This document shows positions 20,153 to 29,189 of a stretch of 64,000 nt of DNA, in pieces. The first letter of the stretch is position 1. The number at the start of each line of letters is the position of its first letter. A program made the translations under genes and the position numbers. The notes under the pieces were generated by a model that was not told where the DNA came from, did not search any database, and worked only from the letters and a program-made list of their open reading frames with translations. The stretch is from Parelaphostrongylus tenuis (taxonomy: Eukaryota; Nematoda; Chromadorea; Rhabditida; Metastrongylidae). Location of the stretch: the NCBI GenBank assembly GCA_019055375.1, contig JAHQIW010004523.1, positions 620,001 to 684,000 on the forward strand, in the 5' to 3' direction.

Positions 20153-22199
20153 CTAAACAGCAAGTCGGTTGATAAATCCAAAATACTAAAGCCAACAAAT
20201 TTCAGTCCCTTTAATAGTAAGACCAATGCCACAGATATACAGCATTCGAAGTGCTGAAAGAATTGGAGCACTTGCAATTTATTAGTTCAATAACAAAGGC
20301 AACTAACTTCTTCAATGCTCTTTTCACTATGCGCACCTTCTCGGTATAAAATGCCGCAGCTGTGTCTTTCCTGGATCTGCAAGATGCCTTCACGAGTCGA
20401 TTAGAGCAAATAAAAAAAAAAAATGCAGTTGCTTACGTTCTGTACTTCGGTGGTATTTCTTCCGGCGTAAATGGTTCCGTTATCTCTTTCCGTTCACATT
20501 TTTCGGGGTGGGTAGTAGTAAACATTCAGCATTCTTAAACCTTCAGTCATCAGAAGTAAACATCATATGATATCATTCAAAAATTCAAAACCAGCTGAAA
20601 TCAGGACTTGGTAACAATCATTCAGTTAACTGAAGAAACAAAAAAGGTAATTCTGCTGTCCACATATTCTAAGCAAAACTGACGCAAGATAATTATTTAC
20701 TGACCTTTACTAAAATTTCCCTGTGCAAAAGCGGCTTTCTTGGTGAGCGTAATGGTGATCCTGCAGATGTTGGTATGGATGCTATAGCTTTTTGAGGGCT
20801 TATTTCACCCCAAACGGCCGGCTGTCCTAAAAAAATGTTTATTAGAAGTATATTATGCTCGAGAAGTGCTATTCATCAATATTTCCACTACAAAGGGTAC
20901 CTCTCACACCTACAAAATCAGCACTGTCTTGCGAGTAAAAAGATAGACACTACAGAACACTACATTGACAGCTCCGATGCATTATGTCGAAGAAAAGTGG
21001 TAGCGAAGCAGTGGCCTCAGTGGTACAGTGGTAGCACGCGCCCTCGGAATGGCTAAGACGTGGGTTAAGGTAATGCCTGATTTTGAGTGTTTTGCATGTC
21101 ATCAGTATCCTCGAAAATAGACACTGTCAAAACAAAAAGACACTACTACGCCTCGTGAAGAGTGTACTCAATATCTAACATTACTCAGCGGTAGGTAAAT
21201 ATTGTAATAAAGAGTATTATTCTGATAGCACTGCATATTTCATAATATTATATTTTTTGTCATATGCTCTGAACGTAATAAGTTAAATAACTTGAGACCG
21301 AACGCAGTCTGATTGGCCATCCTGATTAATGGATTAGCTGAAATTACAACTATTTGACCTACATAAGCTAGATACTCAAAAGTTTTGAGTGGTAGGCAAA
21401 TCTTTGAACCTCGGGCGGAGAGCGATCCGCGTCCCCACCTCTAGCGAGACGACGGTGAGACACAAGTTCGACTCTGATCGAAGTTCAAAGTACTGCATTT
21501 CACTCAACATTCTTAGATACGTTTAGTCATAACATCATAACACTGCTAAAAAAGCAGTAAAATAAAGAATTATAATATGTTTTATAAAGCATGTATTAGA
21601 AGAAAGTAAGCTAACCTTTCTCAGGTGTGTCAAAAAGCGATGCAAATACGGGAAGTTCTGTAGGCTGTAAATGTGAAAAGGTGTAGCAAGAAGAGCGATA
21701 AAAAAAAGTGCAGTTATAAACAACTGTCGTCCCACTAATCAGTACCTTGGGAGACTTCCTTGGACTAGAAATCGATTGCATTTTCTCAGGAGCACAGTCG
21801 TTGCTGCTTGTGGTGAGATTCGAAGTTTTGTCGAACTTCACCTCAAATTTAATGATTAAACAATTGATGAGAACTCTCAGGATACTGCATAACAGAGAAC
21901 ATTTTATTGATCATTCCACACTATTTTACAAATATTTAGAAGAAAAAAGCGACCTATAGTTTGCAAAATACACACCGGTGAGACAGCAAACGGCATAGGC
22001 GAGGTGAATGACCCATTTCCGAAATTCGTTCGAGTTTCGATTATTTCCGAATTCTCACACAATCTACGAACTTTCGAAGATCTCTTCACTGGACTTTTCT
22101 CTTCCTCAAGATGCGGTCGCTTCAAACAGACTGTGGCCTTGCGTTTAGTATTATTTACCGCGAGGCTTGCGTTAGATACCGAGCCACCGAAATATTCTT
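19990..22199 (-). CDS. sld-2: SLD-2-like replication initiation factor (RecQ4 N-terminus-like), C-terminal part
   Basis: Sld2/SLD-2 proteins, and the N-terminus of vertebrate RecQ4, are CDK substrates needed for loading the CMG helicase at origins. Exons on the minus strand are 21976-22199, 21746-21841, 21616-21664, 20705-20826, a problem exon ending at 20437, 20308-20376 and 19990-20152 (stop TAG). The last exon has the basic block EGNFVKINLKKKKFSRGK followed by RRRQKWKR, which matches the conserved NYVRLNMKQK...WKQKW block of RecQ4/Sld2. Upstream exons are low-complexity and dense in S/TP sites, several with a basic residue two or three positions on (KSPVK, SSPRK, KSPK, DTPEK, LRSPRK). No helicase domain fits in the roughly 1.1 kb before the convergent innexin, so this is a stand-alone Sld2. 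N-terminal exons were not found. The family call is strong from the basic block; the symbol assumes orthology to C. elegans sld-2. Confidence 0.72.
20308..20376 (-). CDS. sld-2: sld-2-like exon
   Basis: Acceptor CTTGCAG, donor AAGAA/GTTAGT. It encodes SRKDTAAAFYTEKVRIVK and RALK, with both edge phases matching the neighbouring exons. Confidence 0.68.
20437..20533 (-). pseudogene. sld-2: sld-2-like exon with reading-frame problem
   Basis: The donor AGAAC/GTAAGC at 20437 is good, and the 3' part reads ITEPFTPEEIPPKYR in phase with the next exon. The upstream part, after an acceptor TTTAAG, reads NAECLLLPTPKNVN in a different frame. One base missing from the short A run near 20487-20489 would join the two. 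Alternatively the exon starts at the poor acceptor AAAGAG just before ATAACG. Confidence 0.5.
20705..20826 (-). CDS. sld-2: sld-2-like exon with SPLRSPRK
   Basis: Acceptor TTTTTTTAG, donor GTAAAG/GTCAGT, 40 full codons. It encodes QPAVWGEISPQKAIASIP, then AGSPLRSPRKPLLHREIL. The opening GA completes the Gly codon of the preceding micro-exon. Confidence 0.7.
21616..21664 (-). CDS. sld-2: sld-2-like micro-exon (FDTPEK)
   Basis: Acceptor CATTTACAG, donor GAAAG/GTTAGC. A 49-bp exon encoding PTELPVFASLFDTPEK plus one base. DTPEK is another CDK-like site. Confidence 0.65.
21746..21841 (-). CDS. sld-2: sld-2-like exon with tandem SPRKSPK sites
   Basis: Acceptor AAATTTGAG, donor CCCAAG/GTACTG, 32 codons. 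It encodes VKFDKTSNLTTSSNDC and ends QSISSPRKSPK. Phase 0 at both ends, in register with both neighbours. Confidence 0.68.
21976..22199 (-). CDS. sld-2: sld-2-like exon, Lys/Ser-rich with CDK sites
   Basis: Acceptor TGTTTTCAG, donor CACCG/GTGTGT, 74 full codons. It encodes EYFGGSVSNASLAVNN, then KRPHLEEEKSPVKRSSKVRR, and ends FTSPMPFAVSP. KSPVKR has the form of a full CDK consensus with a neighbouring nuclear-localisation-like basic cluster. The open frame continuing upstream to 22407 is intronic readthrough. Confidence 0.72.
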
Positions 22200-22309
22200 C
22201 TGAAAACAGATCGAACGTGTTGAAATTAAATATTTTTTGATAACGTACATGTGAAATGCAACAGCGCTTTTGCAAAAAACAAAAGCAGTAGGTTGGATTT
22301 TGTCTCAAA

Positions 22310-22490
22310 AATGAACAAAAATTCTTCTTATCTAACCACTTTTTGGTGTTAACGCGTTTTAGTGTGGAAAGAACGGTGGCAAAACAGGCGTCCAACTGAT
22401 TAAGCACGCGCCCATGGAAACGGTGAAGTGCGGGTTCGAGTCCCGCCTGATGTTAAAGTTATGCACATCACTCAACATCACTGAGTCTAC
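22310..22490 (+). repeat. tRNA-like repeat, partial
   Basis: Contains GAACGGTGGCAAAACAGGCG, a head-like segment ending CACGCGCCCATGG, and the B-box GGTTCGAGTCCCGCCTG, followed by CACATCACTCAACATC as in the related foldback elements. Confidence 0.55.
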
Positions 22491-22559
22491 CAGAATTTTT
22501 TATTCTAACGCTCTGCGAGAAAAGTAATGATGTTATGATTTCGTATCCAACAATGGAGT

Positions 22560-22860
22560 GGTACGCAAAACTTTCAACCTCAAGCAGTAGCTAAACCAGT
22601 GTTTCACCCATGCCGGGGTGTGTTACCACTATACCATGTACTGAGACGCGGATTTTAACTCCCACCTGTGGTCAAAAGCTCTACATGTCACTCAGCATTC
22701 GATTTTTTCAAACAATATACCCGGCGATGTAGAGTGATGTGTTAAACATTTAGGGGCGTCGGTGGCGCAAGGGTCAGAGCACGCGCCTGTGGACTGGGTG
22801 AAATGCGGATTCAAGTTCCGCCCGACGCAAATGTTTTTTGCTGTTTTACATTGTAGTATC
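22560..22860 (+). mobile_element. tRNA-derived repeat with intact acceptor and T stems
   Basis: Bases 22756-22828 are 73 long. They form a perfect 7-bp acceptor stem (GCGTCGG / CCGACGC), a perfect 5-bp T stem (GCGGA / TCCGC) around TTCAAGT, and three of four D-stem pairs. The anticodon stem does not form and there is no CCA-type discriminator evidence, so this is a SINE head rather than a tRNA gene. The stretch before it holds a related minus-strand copy. Confidence 0.65.
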
Positions 22861-23009
22861 TATGACCAAAAAAAACTAAAACTAGAAAATTTTCTCATAC
22901 AACCAGTGGATTAGAACACCAAACCAATCTCGAGATAAAAAGTTGGCAAATTCCTGCCGATATTTCCTGATCCATAAAACCATAAAGCGTATAAAAGTAT
23001 TCGGCGATG

Positions 23010-23240
23010 AACAGTCTCCCAGGCCTAGGAATGCAACATGCATTCGAACCCACTCGGACCACAGAGGTGAATCCACACTTGGTCTACATGATGCCTGTGA
23101 GAGCCCATCAATGCGTTGTTCTTATCCTCCCAGAGCGATATGATGTCAGTTCGTCGACTTAGAAAAAATGGAAGATTTGTTTGGCCTACTCGGTGCTCAG
23201 GATGAAACCAGACCCTCTGTGAATTGCATATGTTTACAAC
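23010..23240 (-). repeat. Diverged tRNA-derived SINE, family of 5833-6133
   Basis: Contains GCAACATGCATTCGAACCCA near one end and, on the minus strand, TGGCGCAGTGGTTGTAAAC at the other, with the CCTCCCAGA motif between. Confidence 0.45.
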
Positions 23241-23479
23241 CACTGCGCCAAGCTCGCCTATATTGAATTCCATTGCACATTCCCAATCGTGTATAAATAG
23301 CGAAAGGATCATGTGCATCGCATCGCATACATGCCACTCATTGCTCGGCTTCCATCATCGTTCATTCACAAGTGTTGTAATGTTGCATTTGAGTGATAAC
23401 TTTGAAGAGCATGTTGGTAAATGTAGATTTTTTTCAAATCGGTTTGCAAAAGAAATGAGACTTTTTTCAACTAAGTTTG

Positions 23480-23880
23480 ACACGAGGTTTTTATGAAATT
23501 GTTTATTCAAAAAACAAAAAGTTTCGGCGGCTTTGCCTCCTTGAAAGCATGAAAAGAGTAGGCTGTCCACAACCAGTCAGTCAAACACCTCCATTTGCTC
23601 ATTAGAAGAAATCACTAAACCTCGACTTGAGTCGCATCAAGCACAAAAACTGGTCTTCGATTATATTAAAGGCGGTGAGGTGCTTGATTAATTGTTTGGC
23701 TTCATGAGATTGAATTCTAGGTTTGGTGGTTTTTTTTAACGAAGTGATGGAGGTGTTTATCGACTGGCTTATGTATAACCTGATATTTCCAGGCTCTGAA
23801 GAAGGCAAAATCACCAAAATGTCAGCTGTATAAATAAATAATATCATAAAAATGTCGTGTCACCCAGTCAGAAAACAAGG
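23480..23880. mobile_element. Inverted pair of Penelope-type 3' termini
   Basis: Left arm on the minus strand: GGAGGCAAAGCCGCCGAAAC, then TGAATAAACAATTTCATAAA. Right arm on the plus strand: GAAGAAGGCAAAATCACCAA, then AAATAATATCATAAAAATGT. Both arms end in the tetranucleotide context GTGTC. The centre holds GAGGTGTTTATCGACTGG as at 43350. Confidence 0.6.
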
Positions 23881-24059
23881 AATGATTGAATAGTGCCGAG
23901 ATTACGAGATAGTCGGTCATGGGACAAACATGACTTTATACCAAGGTGAGATATACCGACTATTTGGATTTCCACAAAAATTCTTTATTTTACCTCTTTC
24001 ATAAGAGTGTTATGATGCTACGACCATACAATCAAGAATGATGAGCGATATCCAGAGTT

Positions 24060-24290
24060 GGAAACTCAAGCGAAAGTTCAAGCCGCATTTCACCCTTACC
24101 GAGAGTGCGACCTGACCACTACACGACCACAGCTCTTGCTCAGCTATCACTCTTTTTACGATATAATATAGTGAGTTAGCAATCAACCATAAAGGGGGCT
24201 TGGTCTGGTAAGCACATATTGTCCCCGGTGAGGGTGAAACGCGGGTTCGACTCCCTCTTCAGATTCCAAGTTTTGCAAATCACGGAACAT
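24060..24290. repeat. Head-to-head pair of tRNA-like repeats
   Basis: Minus-strand copy 24070-24150 and plus-strand copy 24190-24290. The plus copy has GGTCTGGTAAGCACATATTG and the B-box CGGGTTCGACTCCC, then CAAGTTTTGCAAATCAC. Confidence 0.5.
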
Positions 24291-24709
24291 CCTTCGATAT
24301 TGGATTTCCATTCTATTCATATCAATATACCTAGTTTGAGTATTTATATACCACGGAGCAGAATTGGAATTACTTTGGCCGTTGAAAGGCTAATTTATCT
24401 TATGTTTCATTTCACGAGGGAAACGAATAACTATTGTCCTTAAATAAAATTTACGCCGTTAACCGGACAGTGATACGTCGCCAATCGTTGGATTTTTTTT
24501 TTAAAACAGCTGACAACTCAATTATACACGATATGATGTCAGCCTTTGAGTGAGATTTGATTATGCTACTTCGTATTAGCAGCGATGCCGAATATAGCAT
24601 AGAAATCCGTTCAAAAACGTACAGAAAGTTTTTCTCTGAAATACTGCATTTACTTTTCAACAATATCAATAATAGAATTCTTTTCATTTTCCGCTTCAGT
24701 ATCACTGCC

Positions 24710-25020
24710 TTCTAGACCGTGGAAAAGGTGAGACGCGGGTTCAACTCCTGCCCGAGGTTCAAAACTTTGCATAACACTTTGAATTCTTCAATGCATAATT
24801 ATAATATCATGATAATTCTACTAATCAATAAGATAGAAGGGATTTTTATACATTACATACCCAATAACTGTCAGCTTAAGTGGATTTGATGCCGATTTGT
24901 GCTTATCAGACAGCAGCCTAGATAGCTTAGTGATTAGCACGCGCCTTGCAAAGGGTATGACGCGGCACAACTCCCGTCCAAGCTTCAAAGCTTCGCATAT
25001 CACTCAATATTCCTGGACAT
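24710..25020 (+). repeat. Two tRNA-like repeat fragments
   Basis: 24715-24790 has GGGTTCAACTCCTGCCCGAG then AAAACTTTGCATAACAC. 24905-25015 has CTTAGTGATTAGCACGCGCC and the decayed B-box CGGCACAACTCCCG. Both end in the body motif shared with 24190, 26465 and 28365. Confidence 0.5.
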
Positions 25021-25509
25021 ATAGTTAAAATAGCATTACTATTGCCCAGCTTGCAATCAGCTCGTCTCAAATGACAATCTACAATCACATAACTAGTGTG
25101 AATTGAACTATGTTGATTGTTTTAAGTAGAAAACATTTGACACGGATGAACTACTTTTTGGAAAAACGCGCTGGTTGCCAAAATTTACTCAACAAACCAA
25201 TCTTAGCCCAAAAAACACATTTTACACTTGGAGGGATTTATGACTTGATGAAGACTCATCCAGGAAACCTCACCGTCGAGTCAAAACTCTCTTGTATCAG
25301 TCAGTGGAGTACTACTGCTCTTGTAAAGTTGGAAACGCAAGCCAAACAGATGATATTAGACACAAGGTTTTAAAGAAAACTTTCTAACCAGAAAAGCGAG
25401 ACGCGATTTAACGATGCACCTTACATTTTACTGGTTTGTAAAACCTCGTCATAAACATTCGATATTGTCAGAGAGAATGTTTCGAGCCCTTTCGAGATCG
25501 GTACGTCAA

Positions 25510-25554
25510 TGGCCTACGTACGTTTCGCCGGTCTCGTCCGCCTCATCAGAGCCA
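25510..25554 (-). ncRNA. Hammerhead ribozyme, core intact
   Basis: Stem I UGGCU with GGCCA (one G-U pair), core CUGAUGA, stem II GGCGG / CCGGC with one G-G mismatch, core GAAA, stem III AC / GU with loop GUAC, cleavage triplet GUA. Confidence 0.65.
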
Positions 25555-25835
25555 CACGCTCTCAGGTCTCGCCATTAATATTAAGAAAGGGCAGACGTTT
25601 TACGGCAAAACTATGGTTCCCATGTTCTCACTCATTCTCTTCCAGTGGTTTGTAGAACCGCGTTATAAACATTCAATATTGTCAGAGAGAATATTGATTG
25701 TAATCGAATGTTAGGTGGATTGTCTAAATAATAGCCGTATGTCCATGGGTAGAATTGTAAACACGTGGAAAGCACAATTTCATCGTAACAACGTCTGTCC
25801 GTCCCTGCTATCAGTAGCGGGACCTGTGGGGCGTA

Positions 25836-25880
25836 TGGCTCTGATGAGGCGGACGAGATCCCCGACACGTACGTAAGCCA
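25836..25880 (+). ncRNA. Hammerhead ribozyme relic (GACA core)
   Basis: Stem I UGGCU / AGCCA is perfect and CUGAUGA is kept, but the second core strand reads GACA instead of GAAA, a change at an invariant base. Expected to be inactive. Confidence 0.6.
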
Positions 25881-26464
25881 CTGACGTATCAACCTCGAAA
25901 TGGCTTAGAACATTCTCTCTGACAATATAACAACGATGTCAGCGAAACGATGCGAAGTGGTAAACAACAGATCGGATTGAACTTTACCCTTTACATGACT
26001 AGGAGCCATAATGTAATCATTTTTCGTCGGCGTTCGACCATAGATTTCTCGGAAAGCTGCACGCCATTTCACAACGGCTGTCATACTAAAAATAGTAATT
26101 TTCAGATGAAAAAATCAAAACAGAATCCGACGAAACATAACATCTCGTAAAAATTAGGCACGATAATACGATTCTTTGGAGAGCAGGAGTGAAAGACAAA
26201 CGAAGAATGGTCTTGATGGTGCAGTGGTTAAGACGCGAACCTCAGAAAGGGTTACCACGGCTTCCAAGCTCAATTGAGGCTTCGTGTCTCCATCGTACTT
26301 CAAGGAACTGTTGTGGCTCGGCTTTGAATCGTATCCTACTATGGAAAAAGAATGGTGGTAAGGAAAGGTTGAACTTTATTGGGTATTAAGAAAATTCTCT
26401 ATTTTAAAGCATTCTAAGCAGTATTATGACGCTACAGTTATTATTCACAGAAACCTTGGTGGAC

Positions 26465-26560
26465 TCGGTGGGGTGATGGTAGCACACGACTCGCTATAGG
26501 TAAGACGGAGGTTCAACTCCCGCCCAGGTCAAAGTTTTGCATCTCGCTCAGCATCTTTGA
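26465..26560 (+). repeat. tRNA-like repeat fragment
   Basis: GGTGGGGTGATGGTAGCACA, then B-box GAGGTTCAACTCCCGCCC, then AAAGTTTTGCATCTCGCTC. Confidence 0.5.
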
Positions 26561-26649
26561 ATCTGTGGAGAGTTTCGTAATTTCAATGTAACAGGATAGA
26601 TCTCAGACTTTTGTCTGTATTTTACTTTTGTACTTATACAGTGAATTAT

Positions 26650-27046
26650 GATGATCTTAGAAACACTTGGATGGCTCGTTTTCACTGACAGCCCCAGCAC
26701 AGGGAAACTGCTGGTTGAGCTTGGTGCTTGGAGTCCCGATGTAAGACTAGCCGGGGTTTCCTCGGGACGTCAGCACGTTAGAGTAGTCGCCGGCCCTTGT
26801 GGACCGAAAGGAGATTACCACATTGCCACTAGTAGAGCTACCCAAACGGCAGTCATTCCTTACGGTTTACTTTTACCTGTGCTTCCCAGGTGGACACTTC
26901 GGAATCCTTCTCAGCTTGGGTGACCCTATTGAGGACTTTAAACCCCCGCTGTACTTCGCAATCCGATACACGGGAACAGCTCTCGGCCACGACGAGGCGG
27001 TAAACTACTTAAAGGGTGTTGGAACTGAAATGCTGAAATGTTTGTA
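26650..27046 (+). other. GC-richer block with overlapping open frames, unrecognised
   Basis: About 400 bp stands out from AT-rich surroundings. Two plus-strand frames are open: one ends VLPRWTLRNPSQLG, the other runs through FGILLSLGDPIEDFKPPL and ALGHDEAVNYLKGVG to a TAA. No family recognised, and the two frames cannot both be coding. It may be a relic of a retrotransposon. Confidence 0.25.
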
Positions 27047-27369
27047 AAGTACAAATTGAGGAGAAGCTGAAGAAATGAAATTATCGCACAAAGTGAGATG
27101 AATAGACAAATTTGACCAGATATAAATTATTAAGGAAGCAATTATGGCATTTATATGGGTCTGGGAAAGCTGTGAATAATACAATAAGATATGTGCCATT
27201 GAAATGGAGTGAAATCTTCTTCCATGAATCTCTGATATTTATACTGTTTTGAGAAAAGTGCTAGAGAATTCCTCACGACCGCCTTTGCTTAGTCTTGACA
27301 TTGATCAAATAGTTTTTTTTATAGATGAAAACACGTAGAAATAAACTTTGCTGCTTTATTTGAGACGTA

Positions 27370-27625
27370 TCACAAATTTCTTTACTGTGAGGGGCCTCGG
27401 CTTATAGCACTCGATTCGTCTCCTCGCTTGCTTGAGGATCTCATCTTCCTCTTGAACGTCTAAAAAAACTGGTCGAACGTGCTTCATCAATAGCCTCTCG
27501 AGGATAGCCAGACTGGAGCGCCTCGTAAAGCATTCGTTATTGATTGCCGGAGAGTAATGAGTGACGATGGCAGCTTGGTCGCGTCGAGCCATGTCAAGCA
27601 TCACTAGCCACTCGATCACCGGCTC
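27370..27625 (-). repeat. SINE family 3 copy
   Basis: Contains TCTCGAGGATAGCCAGACTG and, on the minus strand, GCCGGTGATCGAGTGGCTAG as tRNA-like head. It abuts the foldback mariner that starts at 27639. Confidence 0.55.
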
Positions 27626-27638
27626 TCAAGTGAATATA

Positions 27639-28210
27639 TTAGGTCTTCTCATAAGTTTTGGCACTACAGCAACAAACACCAAATTTATTGACCAAAAGCA
27701 ATTAAAATAGCATGGTTTTGGTGTCGTTGAACTGAGCACTTTCTTGCGAATATTTTGACATACGACTTGTCAATGCCTGCTTCACGATGGAGCTGCCGTG
27801 GGAACAGATTTGTTTGCTACTCAAGCACGAGTGGTGCGCAGGGGAAAATCCTGGTGAAGTAACGCTCAAGATTAACGGAGCTTCCTGTGGACGGTCCGAA
27901 CGCGACTGATCCTCTAGAATGTTCTCTTCAGGTTTGAACTTCGCGGACCACTTCGTAGCCGTCCTCTCAGCGACCGTATCATCGCCACAAGCTCCATTAA
28001 TCCTGCGCACCGCATCACTAGCATTTTCCTCCACGCGCCATTCGTTCATGAGTAGTAAGCGAACTTGTTCCCAAGACAGCTTCATTTTAGAGCAAGTACA
28101 GGTAAGTCATATACCAAAATATTCACAAGAAAATGCGCAACTGAACGAGACCCAAAACTATGCAATTTTAGTTTATTGCTCTATCGTCAAACCTTATGGG
28201 ATAACTTAAT
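27639..28210. mobile_element. Foldback mariner-derived element, copy 2
   Basis: Terminal inverted repeats ATTAGGTCTTCTCATAAG and, from the right, ATTAAGTTATCCCATAAG, with TA at the edges. The mariner transposase N-terminus (helix-turn-helix region) occurs twice in opposite orientation: plus strand from ATG 27787 (MELPWEQICLLLKHEW, then CAGENPGEVTLKING) and minus strand from ATG 28085 (MKLSWEQVRLLLMNEW, then RVEENASDAVRRINGA, then a WSAKFKPEENILEDQSRSDR segment). No catalytic domain remains. Confidence 0.8.
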
Positions 28211-28259
28211 ATGATTAACAAATTTCTTTCCAAATTTCAACCTTTAGTCGTGTGCATGT

Positions 28260-28455
28260 TATTTTTACATATTAGATATTGTTGAGTGGTATGCAAAACT
28301 CTGACGCTCAGGCGGGAATCGAACCAGCATCTCACCCTCTCAAGAAGACGTGTTTATCAGAGAAATACGAGCGTTAGCACGCGCCTCCGAGAGAATAAGA
28401 TGCGCGTTCGATCCCCGTCCGGTGTTCAAAGTTTTGCATACCACTCAACACTATC
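28260..28455. repeat. Head-to-head pair of tRNA-like repeats
   Basis: Minus copy 28270-28345 (on plus: GCAAAACTCTGACGCTCAGG, then CGGGAATCGAACC). Plus copy 28365-28455 (TTAGCACGCGCCTCCGAGAG, CGTTCGATCCCCGTCC, CAAAGTTTTGCATACCAC). Confidence 0.55.
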
Positions 28456-28599
28456 GGATAGAAAAAAATAAATAGGAGAAATTCAAAAATTAACTTTTAA
28501 AAACTGTGCCTGCTCGTCAAGAAAGACTTGGCATTGCTATACAGAGATCTATTTATTCGAATAAGACATCTTTAACGAGAAAACTCTAGCTAATAGGTA

Positions 28600-28760
28600 A
28601 AATAATGGCTGGCATTCAGGCCGAGGAGGTAAAGCACGAATGACGTTCGATAACGTCTCGGCGCAAATTTGAACTGAGAAAATTGGCGCGCAAAATGCGT
28701 CGCCTCGTTTGTCGCTGTGGAGCGCGATTGTTGACGTGAGCCGTCCGTATATCCAGTTGT
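28600..28760. promoter_or_regulatory. GC-rich patch with E2F-like site, possible promoter
   Basis: A CpG-richer patch holds TTGGCGCGCAAAA at 28683-28695, a near-palindromic E2F/DP-type site. It could be the promoter of the minus-strand sld-2 gene (a cell-cycle gene), whose first exons I could not place, or of an unseen plus-strand gene: an ATG just downstream (28695) is followed by a good donor GAC/GTGAGC. Confidence 0.3.
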
Positions 28761-29114
28761 CAATGATGTCATCTAATGAATTTTCGAGTAATGGTGTCGA
28801 CACAGCATAAATCAATAAGGCAAAAGCTCGGCTACGTTTTTTCTCCACAAGCCAATTGTGTGATTCCGGCGAATTTCGACTCTCTGGGGAACGCTTCTGT
28901 GCTTTTCAACATCCTATTAATTAGAGGCATTTTCTGACGACAACATCTTGTGTACTAAATTTTTTGCATTCACTAGATAGCACACTATGTGTTAGGTGAA
29001 AATCTCGCTTGACATAGAGTGTAAAACGTTCGTCTTCGATTACTCTCTATGTAAGGGAGCAGAGCTCCTGAGAGAACTGACTATAAAAATATCAAAAGAC
29101 GACGGGTTCTGCTC

Positions 29115-29185
29115 GAATGCCGAGTCTGTAAGGACGAAACAGGTGTATCGGGCTGTACAAGAGCCCTTACCAGACCACATGACAA
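29115..29185 (+). repeat. Hammerhead-family repeat, decayed
   Basis: GACGAAACAGGTGTATCGGG and the following CTGTACAAGAGCCC match the 3' half of the hammerhead repeat (compare the complement of 36663-36690), but the CUGANGA strand is lost. Confidence 0.5.
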
Positions 29186-29189
29186 GTTG

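Larger units (their letters stand above)
25440..25935. mobile_element. Inverted pair of hammerhead-ribozyme repeats
   Basis: Outer landmarks GATATTGTCAGAGAGAATGT (left) and ACATTCTCTCTGACAATATA (right, complement). Inside lie matching arms with GGCCTACGTACGT / ACGTACGTAAGCC and the core CTGATGAGGCGGACGAGA in each. The left core is intact, the right core is mutated. Between the arms is a further direct copy of the landmark at 25667-25693. Confidence 0.75.

Noticed and set aside
21904..22407. 167-codon minus-strand open frame as a single-exon gene
   Set aside because: Only the part 21976-22199 has coding texture and it is bounded by good splice sites; the rest is intron that happens to be open.
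22756..22828. A functional tRNA gene
   Set aside because: Acceptor and T stems pair, but no anticodon stem forms and the unit recurs as part of SINE/foldback repeats.
24640..24715. Acidic minus-strand segment LEGSDTEAENEKNSIIDIVE as an upstream sld-2 exon
   Set aside because: Its donor leaves two bases while the exon at 22199 needs one, and its 5' edge runs into a SINE fragment.
28549..28848. 99-codon minus-strand open frame as an exon of sld-2
   Set aside because: No resemblance to Sld2 and no supporting splice pattern; kept only as a possible promoter patch.
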